Numbered from the stretch's first letter, positions 45,736 to 54,624 are shown. The stretch: DNA of 64,000 nucleotides from Pseudodesulfovibrio sp. 5S69 (GCF_037094465.1 NZ_CP146609.1:2599501-2663500), one strand, 5' to 3'. Made by a program: numbers and translations. The notes: generated from the letters alone by a model not told the origin.

Positions 45736-46158
45736 ATGCTGAATCTGTCACGTAGCGTAATCGCATTGCTTTTCGTGCTCGTTCTGGCCGGATGCGCGTA
45801 TAATTTGGAAGGCCAGGCGGAGCCGGAGAGGACGACGATGGAAAAATGGGCGGGAGTATCCAAAGAAGAATTTGTGGATAAGGATACCCACATGAAGGGG
45901 TTCTACGAGAAAAAAATCAAAGCCCGGGAAAAGGAGATCGCTGAGAAGACCAAAGAGTTGGACGAAATGAGCCAATCGAAACCGACCAAGTGGGAGGACG
46001 TGCTTCATGACGAGATGAAGAAGGACCGACTTGAACGGGAAATCAGCGAAGCCAAGAAATCCAAACGGAATTGGGAAAAGCTCCTGAACGAACACGTCAA
46101 GGAACGCGAAGGCGGCGGCGACGGCGATGGTGGTGGCGGGAGCAGTGGAGGCTGCTGA
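45736..46158 (+). CDS. Coiled-coil lipoprotein of unknown function
   Basis: This 140-residue protein has a signal peptide and lipobox (LLFVLVLAGC, Cys20), then a highly charged helical region (YEKKIKAREKEIAEKTKEL and DRLEREISEAKKSKRNWEKLL) predicted to be coiled coil. It closes with a Gly/Asp-rich tail ending SSGGC. It follows the Sel1 lipoprotein by 20 bases, so the two may act together in the envelope. No family recognised. Confidence 0.78.
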   Translation: MLNLSRSVIALLFVLVLAGCAYNLEGQAEPERTTMEKWAGVSKEEFVDKDTHMKGFYEKKIKAREKEIAEKTKELDEMSQSKPTKWEDVLHDEMKKDRLEREISEAKKSKRNWEKLLNEHVKEREGGGDGDGGGGSSGGC

Positions 46159-46188
46159 CGTTACGAAAAATCCTGCAATTATGCATAA

Positions 46189-46220
46189 GAAAGCCCCAAG
46201 TCATATGACTCGGGGCTTTC
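46189..46220. terminator. Hairpin after the lipoprotein pair
   Basis: GAAAGCCCC (46189-46197) pairs with GGGGCTTTC (46212-46220), and the interior AGTCATATGACT is itself palindromic. The T-run is weak (TCTTG). Confidence 0.65.
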
Positions 46221-46265
46221 TCTTGTTTCCGTTGGAGGGAGACGGCGAGGCGCTCCGCATCAGGG

Positions 46266-46577
46266 TTAGTGTTTATCCATGTACTTCTGCAGGGCGTGGC
46301 AGAACTGGTCCACGCAGGAAGTGGACTTGGAGCCGCAGGTGATGCCGCTGAAACGGTCCAGGACGAAATCGACGTTCATGCCTTCGATCATGGAGGCAAT
46401 GGCCTTGAGGTTGCCCTCACAGCCGCCAGAGAAATTGACGTAGTCGATGTTGCCGTTGTCCACGATGAAGTCGATCTCCTTGGTGCAGACACCCTCTTCG
46501 GGGATGAAGTGCTCAACCTTGGAGCGGCTGCGCGGTGCGGAGAGCATCGGAGCTGCTTGTCGCTGTGCGTTATCCAT
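46266..46577 (-). CDS. TSCPD domain protein
   Basis: This 103-residue protein has a C-terminal TSCPD domain (VDFVLDRFSGITCGSKSTSCVDQFCHAL) after NGNIDYVNFSGGCEGNLKAIASMIEGM. TSCPD domains occur at the end of class II ribonucleotide reductases and alone; in NrdJ the cysteines bind zinc or nucleic acid. The ATG at 46577 is preferred over a TTG at 46586. It stands alone, with a long empty region upstream. Confidence 0.85.
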   Translation of the reverse strand: MDNAQRQAAPMLSAPRSRSKVEHFIPEEGVCTKEIDFIVDNGNIDYVNFSGGCEGNLKAIASMIEGMNVDFVLDRFSGITCGSKSTSCVDQFCHALQKYMDKH

Positions 46578-47637
46578 TGTATTCAATCCATTTTCTTTTA
46601 AAATTCAAACCGGACGAACCAGTTAAATTACAACTCGTCTTTCCTTGCGGCACGGCGGCATGGCACAAATGTCCCCCGCCTTCCGGTTGATTCCCGAAAA
46701 AGGGGCGCCGAAAAGTACCACACGTCTTCCGTTCGGACAGAGACGATTCCTCAAGGCAATTGCGGAAACACGTTGCCAATCGACGCAAACGATTATGCAA
46801 AAAGGTCCCAATACCTAGGGCGGCAGTGGTGCATGCCCTACGCGTTTCCGCGGTGGAGAGGAGAGGCTTCGAACCTCTGGTGAAATACCCCCGGCATGGC
46901 CCCCCTGAAGCGGCCGGCCCTGCAAAAAAGTCGTGATGCAATCGATACGATCACGGGCTTTCCAGGACGTTCTCGCTTGTGCTTTTTTTCCCAATCCAAA
47001 CAGGAAAAACCACACGAACAGGCAGGACTCATGTTTTGAACTCTCTCTACCAAACGGCTCGGGGAGGGGGATTTCCCCGTGCGCCGGGGAGTGAACTACA
47101 GAAACTCAAAATGCATGTCAAACGGCAATTGTGAAACCTGGAACATTTATTCCTCCTTATTTGGCAGGAAATAGTCCCGGCCCAGGCGTCACCTTTGGGC
47201 AGAGAACAGCGATATCATTAAAAATTAGACTGTTACACACATTTTCTAGGCAAAATTATCGGTTTGCACTGCCTTGCCCCGGGAGGCGACAACTTTGGCC
47301 CTCCTCTTTTACGACGGGGAAACATTGCGGACATAACGTCCGATTGTTCTTTTCATGTCTGTTACGACAGGACGGATGGCGCTTTGCTTTTGGATCGGTA
47401 TGGGGTATCGGAAGGCTGATCGCATGATGGCTGCTCGCTGTTTCAGGATCGATTCCTTGGGTGCGTCCGATGGACGTGCCTAGGGAACGGGAGCCGCCAT
47501 GACCATTTCTGTTTCTTCACTCCCCCTCACTCCCGCCCCCAGCTTCGCCAGGCCCCGCTACGGGGGAATCGGCTCCGCGTCCTTCTGAAACGGAGATCTC
47601 GTACAGCCTCCTTCACCCACAACCAAACGGAGATATC
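46578..47637. other. About 1 kb without a convincing gene; tRNA-like 3' end inside
   Basis: Frames here lack codon bias or recognisable motifs. On the minus strand 46862-46878 forms a perfect T-arm (AGAGG-TTCGAAG-CCTCT) followed by CCTCTCC-ACCG (46851-46861), the same acceptor strand as tRNA-Ser(CGA). No matching 5' half exists, so it is a fragment or a mimic. A GC palindrome lies near 47068-47092. A 28-codon frame at 47499 (MTISVSSLPLTPAPS) has only a weak ribosome site. The rest is unexplained and would suit a non-coding RNA or long leader. Confidence 0.4.
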
Positions 47638-47892
47638 ATGGAACCGTATATCGCAGCGACCAACGGCGTGGTCATATTTTTCCTGCTCTTCATGCTGCTC
47701 ATCCTGCTCTTCTGCCTGATCTTCGCCCCGCTTTTCATATGGAAATGGACCAAAGCCACCAAGGCCGAGGTGACCCGGCTCAACGCCAACATCATCGTGC
47801 TCGTGACCATGCTCAAGCGGTGGGAGGATCGCTATCTCCTGGTGGACGGCGAACCGAGCCCGGACCGCAAGGAAGAACGGGTGTTCAAGTAG
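47638..47892 (+). CDS. Small membrane protein, 84 aa
   Basis: It starts MEPYIAATNGVVIFFLLFMLLILLFCLIFAPLFIWKW, one long membrane segment (about residues 11-37), followed by a cytoplasmic helix (TKAEVTRLNANIIVLVTMLKRWEDRYL) and a charged tail. CGGAGATATC precedes the ATG. I do not recognise the family. The arrangement suits a membrane-anchored coiled-coil subunit or regulator. Confidence 0.7.
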   Translation: MEPYIAATNGVVIFFLLFMLLILLFCLIFAPLFIWKWTKATKAEVTRLNANIIVLVTMLKRWEDRYLLVDGEPSPDRKEERVFK

Positions 47893-48007
47893 CCCCGGCA
47901 TTCGGGATTGCTGTTGCCGCGGCATCCCAACCCGGATCGTCGAAGGCCCATGGCCGTAACGGCTCCCGTGCCTTGCCATCGGGGTGCCCGGCGGTTTATC
48001 AGGTCCC

Positions 48008-48340
48008 ATGGCTTCTCCCTTCACCCAGAAGATTATCGAGACCATCCGAGCTATCCCCGAAGGCCGCGTATCCACCTACGGCCGCGTGGCCGCGCTGGCG
48101 GGCAACCGCAGGGGGGCGCGTCAGGTGGCCCGTGTGCTGCATTCCAGCTCGCGCACGGAGAACCTGCCCTGGCACCGGGTCGTCAACCGCGAGGGCAGGA
48201 TATCCCTGAGCGAACTACAGGGGTACGGTGAACAGAAACGGCTCCTCCTGGGCGAAGGTATTCGCTTCGACGCGACGGACCGCATAGATCTGGACCGCTT
48301 CGGCTGGCAGCCTCTTGAGCCAATGGTCACGGGTAGATAG
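48008..48340 (+). CDS. Alkyltransferase-like protein (MGMT family without the active Cys)
   Basis: This 110-residue protein has the DNA-binding domain of O6-alkylguanine-DNA alkyltransferase: FTQKIIETIRAIPEGRVSTYGRVAALAGNRRGARQVARVL. The catalytic PCHR is replaced by PWHR (LPWHRVVNREGRIS). Such ATL proteins bind alkylated guanine and flag it for nucleotide excision repair rather than removing the alkyl group. The ATG at 48008 has AGGT just upstream; a GTG 24 bases earlier is also in frame. Confidence 0.92.
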   Translation: MASPFTQKIIETIRAIPEGRVSTYGRVAALAGNRRGARQVARVLHSSSRTENLPWHRVVNREGRISLSELQGYGEQKRLLLGEGIRFDATDRIDLDRFGWQPLEPMVTGR

Positions 48341-48378
48341 CGGTTGCCAAGGGACCCCGGTTCGACTATCTATCCGCT

Positions 48379-49266
48379 ATGTTCGGCAGCCGTCCTGTGG
48401 GATTTCTCTTCGCCCTGCTCGCCGTGACCATCTGGTCCGGGAACTTCCTCATAGCCAGCGGATTCGTGGACGACATCCCGCCCGTGACCCTGGCCGCCCT
48501 GCGTTGGCTCACGGCCACGGTGATTTTTCTCCCCTTCGCCAGACGGGACATGCGCCGCGACATGCAGGCCCTGCTCGACCACCGGAATGAACTGATCCTC
48601 GCGGCCGTGACCGGCGTGACCCTGTTCAACACCCTGGTCTACGTCAGCGCACGGACCACGGACGCGGTGAACATGGCCCTGTTCGCTTCCACCACCCCGG
48701 TCTTCGTGGTCATCCTGGCCCGCATCTTCCTCAGGGAGCACATCTCCCTGCTGCGCTGGGCCGGACTGACCATCGCCATCGCCGGGATGCTGACCATCGC
48801 CACGCGGGGCAGTCTGAACGTACTCGTCCACCTGACCTTCCGCGCGGGCGACGTCGTCATGCTCGCGGCCGGGTTCCTGTGGGCCGTTTATTCCATCCTG
48901 GTCAAACGAAAGCCCGCGACCATCAGCCGGAACGCCTACCTCGGGGCGACCTTTCTCCTCGGGACCATCCCTCTGATCCCCGCGGCGCTCATCGAGCAGT
49001 GGTATGCCCCGGCCTGGTCGTTCACCCCGGCCGTACTCGGTGCGGTCCTGTACATCGGCGTACTGGCCTCGCTGGCCGCTTTCTTCCTCTGGAATTCCGC
49101 AATAATGCACATTGGTCCCGGCAATGCGGCCCTGTTCCAGTACTTCATGCCGGTCTTCAGCGGGGTCGGGGCCTGGCTCCTGCTCGGCCAGCCCGTGACC
49201 GTGGTCCACGGCGTGGGATTCGTGCTCATCTTCTCCGGTGTGGTCATGGCCACCCGCCCTCGCTGA
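48379..49266 (+). CDS. DMT superfamily permease (EamA family)
   Basis: This 295-residue protein has ten hydrophobic segments in two EamA repeats. Signature pieces include IWSGNFLIASGFVDDIPPVTLAALRWLTA, FNTLVYVSARTTDAVNMALFASTTPVFVVILA and the second-repeat AFFLWNSAIMHIGPGNAALFQYFMPVFSGVGAWLLLGQ. The family exports amino acids and other metabolites. Substrate unknown. It lies 38 bases after the alkyltransferase-like gene and may share its transcript. Confidence 0.92.
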   Translation: MFGSRPVGFLFALLAVTIWSGNFLIASGFVDDIPPVTLAALRWLTATVIFLPFARRDMRRDMQALLDHRNELILAAVTGVTLFNTLVYVSARTTDAVNMALFASTTPVFVVILARIFLREHISLLRWAGLTIAIAGMLTIATRGSLNVLVHLTFRAGDVVMLAAGFLWAVYSILVKRKPATISRNAYLGATFLLGTIPLIPAALIEQWYAPAWSFTPAVLGAVLYIGVLASLAAFFLWNSAIMHIGPGNAALFQYFMPVFSGVGAWLLLGQPVTVVHGVGFVLIFSGVVMATRPR

Positions 49267-49330
49267 CCCGTCTCGATTCGCCCCGGAAAAGGGTTGCCTT
49301 TTCATCCGGTTTCACAATAGATTGAGGACC

Positions 49331-49777
49331 ATGAAACAGTTACTCTTGACCACTCTTATCGCCGTCTCCCTGGCCGCCCTCTCCGCCTGTTCCACCAAGG
49401 CCCCCGACCTTGGTATGACCGAGGGCAAATTCGCCGTCTGTCCGTTCGACGTGGACTGCGTCTCTTCACAGGCCACCGATGCCAAGCACAAGATAGACCC
49501 GATCAAGGCCACGGGCGATCCCAACAAGGTCATGGTCGATCTGGGCAGGGCCGTGGAATCGGTTTTCGGAGGCAAGGTGCTTCTGTCCGAAGGCAACTAC
49601 CTGCGCGCCGAATTCAAGAGCAGCGTCCTGCGCACCATGGACGACGCGGAATTCTACTATGACCAGGACGCCGGCCTGATCCAAGTCCACGCCCTGTCAC
49701 GCGGCGAAGCCCTGGATTTCTCGGACAGCCGTGACCGGATCGAAGAGGTACGTATGATCTTTTCCGGCATGCGGTAG
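49331..49777 (+). CDS. DUF1499 lipoprotein
   Basis: This 148-residue protein starts MKQLLLTTLIAVSLAALSACSTKAPD (lipobox LSAC, Cys21), followed by the DUF1499 domain: FAVCPFDVDCVSSQATDAKHKIDPI, then DAEFYYDQDAGLIQVHALSRGEALDFSDSRDRIEEVR. The function of the family is unknown. GAGGACC lies before the ATG. The last gene before a terminator, on the same strand as the EamA permease. Confidence 0.88.
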   Translation: MKQLLLTTLIAVSLAALSACSTKAPDLGMTEGKFAVCPFDVDCVSSQATDAKHKIDPIKATGDPNKVMVDLGRAVESVFGGKVLLSEGNYLRAEFKSSVLRTMDDAEFYYDQDAGLIQVHALSRGEALDFSDSRDRIEEVRMIFSGMR

Positions 49778-49791
49778 CTGTTTCCGAAAGA

Positions 49792-49832
49792 CAAAAAAAA
49801 GACCGCTTCCTGATGGAAGCGGTCTTTTTTTT
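49792..49832. terminator. Bidirectional terminator
   Basis: Perfect 10-bp stem GACCGCTTCC/GGAAGCGGTC (49801-49810 with 49815-49824), with eight A before and eight T after. It serves the DUF1499 gene and the converging ferredoxin gene. Confidence 0.92.
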
Positions 49833-49845
49833 ACCAAGTCGCGAG

Positions 49846-50028
<183 letters not shown>

Positions 50029-50058
50029 TCAACCTCCTGAGATACTGGAATTAGTTAA

Positions 50059-50127
50059 AAATGGATGTCCATTTGTAGATACCTATACCCTGCGAGCCAA
50101 TTTGGTGGCAACTGTTTTTCCACCAAA
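50059..50127. promoter_or_regulatory. Two inverted repeats between ferredoxin and TSUP genes
   Basis: AAATGGA-TG-TCCATTT (50059-50074) is a perfect palindrome right before the ferredoxin gene. TTTGGTGG (50101-50108) pairs with CCACCAAA (50120-50127). They lie in the 161-base divergent gap, where dimeric repressors or a leader hairpin would act. Confidence 0.5.
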
Positions 50128-50186
50128 ATTCACTGGATGCGAATTCTCCGTTGGCAGCCGGAAGCAAATACGATACGCCACGGCGC

Positions 50187-50909
50187 ATGCTCGAAACATT
50201 CGCCATCGTCTCCATAGTGCTCGCCGCTGCCTTTCTCCAGGGGGTGACCGGGTTCGGGTTCGGGCTCATCGCCCTGCCTCTGCTGGGATTCTTCCTGGAC
50301 ATCAGGACCAGCGTGCCCCTGATGGTCCTCCTGGCGGTGATCATCAGTTTCTACCTGAGCTTCCACCTGCGCAAGAGCATCAATCTCCAATGCACTTTCA
50401 CACTGCTGGGGGCCAGTCTCGTCGGCATACCGCTCGGGGTGTATGCCCTCAGACAGGTCCCGTCCCAGGGGCTGTCCGTCAGCGTGGGCGTCATCATGGT
50501 CGCCTTCACCAGTTATCAATTCCTGGTCCGGCCCGCGCCGCGAGCCTTCGGCAAGCGACTGACCGTGCTGGCCGGGTTCTGCTCCGGCGTGCTCGGCGGC
50601 AGCCTGGGCGTGAGCGGCCCGCCGGTCATCGTATACACCGCCCTCCAGCCTTGGACCAAAGACCAAGCCAAGGCTACCCTGGCCTTTTTCTTCGCCCTGT
50701 CCAACCTGGTCATCATTGCCACCCAGGCCGCATCCGGCATGATTACGGGCGAAGTCCTGCACCTCTACGTCTTGTCCCTGCCCGCCCTGCTCTCCGGCAT
50801 CTTCCTCGGCACCTGGGCGTACGAGCGCCTCTCCAACCACGGCTACCGGCGTCTCGCCCTGGCCCTGGTCTTCCTTCTCGGCTGCATGATGTTGTACCGG
50901 AACATCTAG
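50187..50909 (+). CDS. TSUP-family membrane permease (TauE/SafE)
   Basis: This 240-residue protein has about seven hydrophobic segments: MLETFAIVSIVLAAAFLQGVTGFGFGLIALPLLG carries the GxxGFG family motif, and FCSGVLGGSLGVSGPPVIVY is the second-repeat counterpart. The family exports sulfite or organosulfonates. In a sulfate reducer a sulfur-anion export role is plausible but not shown. It is divergent from the ferredoxin gene; the ribosome site is weak and a TTG at 50151 is an alternative start. Confidence 0.88.
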   Translation: MLETFAIVSIVLAAAFLQGVTGFGFGLIALPLLGFFLDIRTSVPLMVLLAVIISFYLSFHLRKSINLQCTFTLLGASLVGIPLGVYALRQVPSQGLSVSVGVIMVAFTSYQFLVRPAPRAFGKRLTVLAGFCSGVLGGSLGVSGPPVIVYTALQPWTKDQAKATLAFFFALSNLVIIATQAASGMITGEVLHLYVLSLPALLSGIFLGTWAYERLSNHGYRRLALALVFLLGCMMLYRNI

Positions 50910-50926
50910 CCCCCGCTCTGCCTCAA

Positions 50927-50947
50927 CCGTACGAAATGCCGTACGAA
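50927..50947. repeat. Tandem CCGTACGAA boxes before the cyclase gene
   Basis: CCGTACGAA occurs at 50927-50935 and 50939-50947, twelve bases apart start to start, each with a CGTACG palindromic core. They lie 130-150 bases before the adenylate cyclase gene and may be a regulator site. Confidence 0.4.
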
Positions 50948-51077
50948 TTTCCGTTTCCGCAAGAATTGCCCCGCGTCCGGCGGACGTTTTTATGGCCGAC
51001 GACGCTGTTTTTTCTTTATTTGCCGGTGGCTATCTGCGATAAAGAGGAACAAATACAAACAACTGCCGTCGGATGCC

Positions 51078-53285
51078 ATGCTCGAACTGCTCAAACGATT
51101 GTTCAAGAAGGACCAGCTGATACTGCTGGGGGCGGGCGTGTCGGTGACGGTGCTCATGATCGGACTGTACATCAGCCAACCGAAGTTCCTGCACCTGCTC
51201 AACCTGAAGATCTACGACAACTATCTCCGTCAATACCACCAGCCCGCGGCCACCAGTGTCCCGATAATCATCGACCTGGACGAGAAGAGCCTGTCCGAGC
51301 TGGGCCAGTGGCCCTGGCCGCGCTACCGGGTGGCCCTGCTCCTCAAGTACCTGACCGCCTATGGGGCCGTGGCCGTGGCCTCGGACATCATCTTCAGCGA
51401 ACCCGACCGGACCTCGCCCGCGATCATGCAGGAAGACGTCAAGCGGGAGCTGCACATCGACATGGGCTTCACGGGGTTGTCGAAGGACCTCATGGATTAC
51501 GACCGGCTCCTGGCCTACAACCTCAGGGGCGGTCCCTATATTCTCGGCTACGACTTCAGCCTCGCCTTCGTGCCCAGCGACCATGAATGCCGGGTGCGCC
51601 CCGCCAAGGTGGCCGTGCTCTCCTCGCCGGGCGCCCCGTCACCCCACGACTACCTGCCCCGGGGCAAGGGGATGATCTGCCCCATCCCGGTCCTGGCCGA
51701 GGCGGCCCCGGAGAGCGGCTTCATCACCATCACCCCGGATCTGGACTCCGTGTACCGCCGGGTGCCCCTGCTCTACAGTTTCGAGGGGCGATACTATCCC
51801 AGCCTGGCCCTGGCCACCCTCATGCAGGCCACGGAGCAGAAAAACATCGTCCTCAAGATGTCGCCCGTGGGCATCGAGTCCATCCGCTTCAACGATATGG
51901 TCATCCCCACCGACGGCAAGGGGCAGATGCTCATCAACTACCGGGGCGGGATACGGACATTCGAATACATTTCCGCTTCGGATGTGCTCAGCCGGAAACT
52001 GGCTCCCGGCAGCCTGCGCGGCAGGATCGCCTTCATAGGCACCTCGGCATCGGGCCTGAAGGACATCCGGGCCACGCCGCTCGATCCGGGTTTCCCCGGC
52101 GTGGAGGCGCACGCCACCGTGGTCGACAACATCCTCTCCGGGCAAATTCTCTCGGTCCCGGACTGGGCGCCGGGTCTGGAGTTCCTCGGCATGCTGGCTG
52201 GGGGGCTGGCGACCACCCTCCTGCTCATGTGGGCCCGGGCCTCCTGGATCATCCTGCCCGTGCTCTGCATGGGCGGCTCCATGTGGTATGGCTCCGTGCT
52301 CTTCTACCAGCAGCAGGGATACTTCATCTCGCCCATGTATTCCTACCTCACCCTGGGATTGACCTTCATCACCCTGACCCTGATCAAATTCTGGCGCGAG
52401 GAGATCGCCAAGCGGTATATCCACGGGGCCTTCGCCCACTACCTCGCCCCGTCGGTCATCTCCCAGATCATGGACAACCCGGAGGCCCTGACCCTGGAGG
52501 GGCAGGAAAAAGAGATCACCATCCAGTTCTCTGACGTGCGCAACTTCACCTCCCTGTCCGAAAAGCTCTCCCCCACCCAGGTCACCAACCTTCTGCACGA
52601 CTACCTGACCCCCATGACCCGAATCATCACCGAGCACGAGGGGACGCTGGACAAGTTCATCGGTGATGCGGTCATGGCCTTCTGGAACGCCCCCCTGGAC
52701 ACCGAAAACCACCAGGAGAAGTCCTTGCGGGCGGCCCTGGCCCAACAACGAAAGCTCGAAGAACTCAACGAAGTCTTTCTCGAAAAGTACGGTTTCGCCA
52801 TCGCCGTAGGCATCGGCATCCACTCCGGTTCGGTGCGCGTGGGCAACATGGGCTCGGCCGATCTCTTCGACTACACCCTCATCGGCGACAACGTGAACCT
52901 CGCCTCCCGGCTGGAGGGGCTGACCAAATACTACGGCCAGAAACTCGTGGTCAGCCAGGCCATCAAGGACGCATGCGGGGACGGCTATTACTTCCGCATC
53001 CTGGACAACGTCCGGGTCAAGGGCAAGGAAGAGCCGGTGACCATCTACACCGTGTACACCCGTGAAGAGGCCGAAGCCCGCAAGGCGGAACTCGAATTGT
53101 ACGAACGGGCCCACAAGGCCTACGTGGACCGTGACTTCGCCGAGGCCGAAGCCCTGTTCCGGGAACTCCGCGAAACAGGGGCCGAAGCTGCCCTCTGCGA
53201 CCTGTACATCGAACGCTGCGAGCAGATGAAGGACGATCCGCCCGACTGTCACTGGGACTGCGTGTTCACACACAAGACGAAATGA
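51078..53285 (+). CDS. Membrane adenylate cyclase with CHASE2 sensor
   Basis: This 735-residue protein has one N-terminal membrane helix, then an extracytoplasmic CHASE2 domain (about 45-345; IIDLDEKSLSELGQWPWPR and RIAFIGTSASGLKDIRATPL are typical) and three more helices (about 355-435). A class III cyclase domain starts near residue 478 (TIQFSDVRNFTSLSEKLSP). Metal Asp residues are in FSDVRN and FIGDAVMAFW. The Lys in LDKFIGD and Asp in LFDYTLIGDNVNLASRLE point to ATP rather than GTP. The tail after residue 660 is charged and TPR-like. It makes cAMP in response to an outside signal. Confidence 0.93.
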   Translation: MLELLKRLFKKDQLILLGAGVSVTVLMIGLYISQPKFLHLLNLKIYDNYLRQYHQPAATSVPIIIDLDEKSLSELGQWPWPRYRVALLLKYLTAYGAVAVASDIIFSEPDRTSPAIMQEDVKRELHIDMGFTGLSKDLMDYDRLLAYNLRGGPYILGYDFSLAFVPSDHECRVRPAKVAVLSSPGAPSPHDYLPRGKGMICPIPVLAEAAPESGFITITPDLDSVYRRVPLLYSFEGRYYPSLALATLMQATEQKNIVLKMSPVGIESIRFNDMVIPTDGKGQMLINYRGGIRTFEYISASDVLSRKLAPGSLRGRIAFIGTSASGLKDIRATPLDPGFPGVEAHATVVDNILSGQILSVPDWAPGLEFLGMLAGGLATTLLLMWARASWIILPVLCMGGSMWYGSVLFYQQQGYFISPMYSYLTLGLTFITLTLIKFWREEIAKRYIHGAFAHYLAPSVISQIMDNPEALTLEGQEKEITIQFSDVRNFTSLSEKLSPTQVTNLLHDYLTPMTRIITEHEGTLDKFIGDAVMAFWNAPLDTENHQEKSLRAALAQQRKLEELNEVFLEKYGFAIAVGIGIHSGSVRVGNMGSADLFDYTLIGDNVNLASRLEGLTKYYGQKLVVSQAIKDACGDGYYFRILDNVRVKGKEEPVTIYTVYTREEAEARKAELELYERAHKAYVDRDFAEAEALFRELRETGAEAALCDLYIERCEQMKDDPPDCHWDCVFTHKTK

Positions 53286-53308
53286 CGTCTTTCCCGGCCG
53301 TTAGCAGC

Positions 53309-53340
53309 AAAAAAAAGAGCCGCTCACTGAGCGGCTCTTT
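53309..53340. terminator. Bidirectional terminator
   Basis: GAGCCGCTCA/TGAGCGGCTC (53317-53326 with 53328-53337) with A-run before and TTT after, between the converging cyclase and oxidoreductase genes. Confidence 0.88.
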
Positions 53341-53361
53341 GCGATTCGCATAGTCCCCGGT

Positions 53362-54624
53362 CTAGGGGTTGTTCATCATGGCTTCGATGAAGCTGTCGGG
53401 CCAGAGGGCCGGGGAGGGATCGCCTTCCATGAGCCGCTCCTTGCCCGCCTCGTCCAGCTCGAAGCCGTTCTTGATGAAGCTGGTGTAGAACCCGGCCGCG
53501 TCGATGTCCCCGATGAGGATGCATCCGGCCAGGACGTTATCCTTGAAAATAAGCTTGCGGTAGATCGAGTTCTCGCGGTCCAGGAACACGGCGGTCTCGT
53601 ACTGGTCGTCGTCGGCCAGGTTGGTCTCGCCCACCGAGATGGTCGGCAGCCCATAGTAGGTGATGGAGTTCATGGACAGGCCGCCGGTGTACGGCCTTTC
53701 GGCCCCGGCCATGTTCCGTCCCGCGTACCGGCCCTGGGTGTAGGCGTTGGGCCAGATGGGACGGACCGTGTACTCGCCGGTCAGGAGATCCTTGGCCTCG
53801 GCCACGTCGCCCGCGGCAAAGACGTCCGGGTCGGAGGTGGCCATGTAGTCGTCTACGCGGATGCCCTGCTCCGTGACCAGCCCAGCCTGGATGGCCAGGC
53901 CCATGTTCGGGCGCACGCCCGCGGCCACGATGACCACGTCAGCCGGGACCATGCCCTGGTCGGTCTCCACACCCTTGATGGTACCGTCCTCGTAGCGGAC
54001 TATCTCCTTGGTGCCCGTGCCCTGCATGAAACGGATGCCGTTCTTCTCCAGGTGGTTCACGATGAGCTCGCCCGCGGTCTCGTCGAAGTAGGTGCGCATG
54101 ATCCGGGAGCGGACCACGATGGTCACGTCCACGCCCTTCTCGGCGAACCCTTCCGCGGCCTTGAGCGCGATGAGCCCCGCGCCGATGACCACGACCTTCT
54201 TGACCTTGTCCACCAACTCCTTGAGGGTTTCGGCGTGGGCCACGGTGGTGAAGTTGTGCACCCCCGGCCCCTCGATGCCGGGCAGGGCCGGCTTGACCGG
54301 CGTGCCGCCCGTGGCCAACAGCAATTTGTCGTATTTGACCTTGTCGCCGCAGTCGAGGATCAGGACCTTTTCCTTGGCATCCACGGACAGGACGCGGGAG
54401 CCCAACCGCATGGCCACCTGGTTTCGCTCGTAGAATTCTTCAGGGCGGAACGGCAGGGTGTCGAACTTGATCTTGTCCGACAGATAATAGGAAATGAGCG
54501 GACGGCCGTAGGTCGGCACGGCCTCGTCGCTGATGACCGTGATGGAGCCGGTCTTGTCGTGCTGGCGAATACCCTCGATGGCGCCGATGGCCGAAACGCC
54601 GTTTCCTACAATAACGTAATCCAT
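53362..54624 (-). CDS. FAD-dependent NAD(P)H oxidoreductase (NirB/rubredoxin-reductase type)
   Basis: This 420-residue protein has an FAD Rossmann motif MDYVIVGNGVSAIGAIEGIRQ, LATGGTPVKPALPGIEG, the NAD(P) motif VVVIGAGLIALKAAEGFAEKGVDVTIV, and the FAD-binding VFAAGDVAEAKDLLTG. A C-terminal domain (TYYGLPTISVGETN) follows. It resembles the reductase half of NirB and rubredoxin reductases. GGAGGAG stands 7 bases before the ATG at 54624, so an earlier start is unlikely. The electron acceptor is unknown; the 248-base AT-rich gap upstream is shared with the divergent biotin carboxylase gene. Confidence 0.9.
   Translation of the reverse strand: MDYVIVGNGVSAIGAIEGIRQHDKTGSITVISDEAVPTYGRPLISYYLSDKIKFDTLPFRPEEFYERNQVAMRLGSRVLSVDAKEKVLILDCGDKVKYDKLLLATGGTPVKPALPGIEGPGVHNFTTVAHAETLKELVDKVKKVVVIGAGLIALKAAEGFAEKGVDVTIVVRSRIMRTYFDETAGELIVNHLEKNGIRFMQGTGTKEIVRYEDGTIKGVETDQGMVPADVVIVAAGVRPNMGLAIQAGLVTEQGIRVDDYMATSDPDVFAAGDVAEAKDLLTGEYTVRPIWPNAYTQGRYAGRNMAGAERPYTGGLSMNSITYYGLPTISVGETNLADDDQYETAVFLDRENSIYRKLIFKDNVLAGCILIGDIDAAGFYTSFIKNGFELDEAGKERLMEGDPSPALWPDSFIEAMMNNP

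Noticed and set aside
46855-46930. Selenocysteine tRNA (selC), prompted by the selenoprotein candidate
   Set aside because: The T-arm is present but there is no 8-bp acceptor partner, no long D-arm and no TCA anticodon loop in place.
46840-47210. Possible tmRNA on the minus strand, from the CTCCACC-like 3' end
   Set aside because: No matching 5' acceptor half and no tag peptide sequence ending in an Ala-Ala stop were found in the expected distance.
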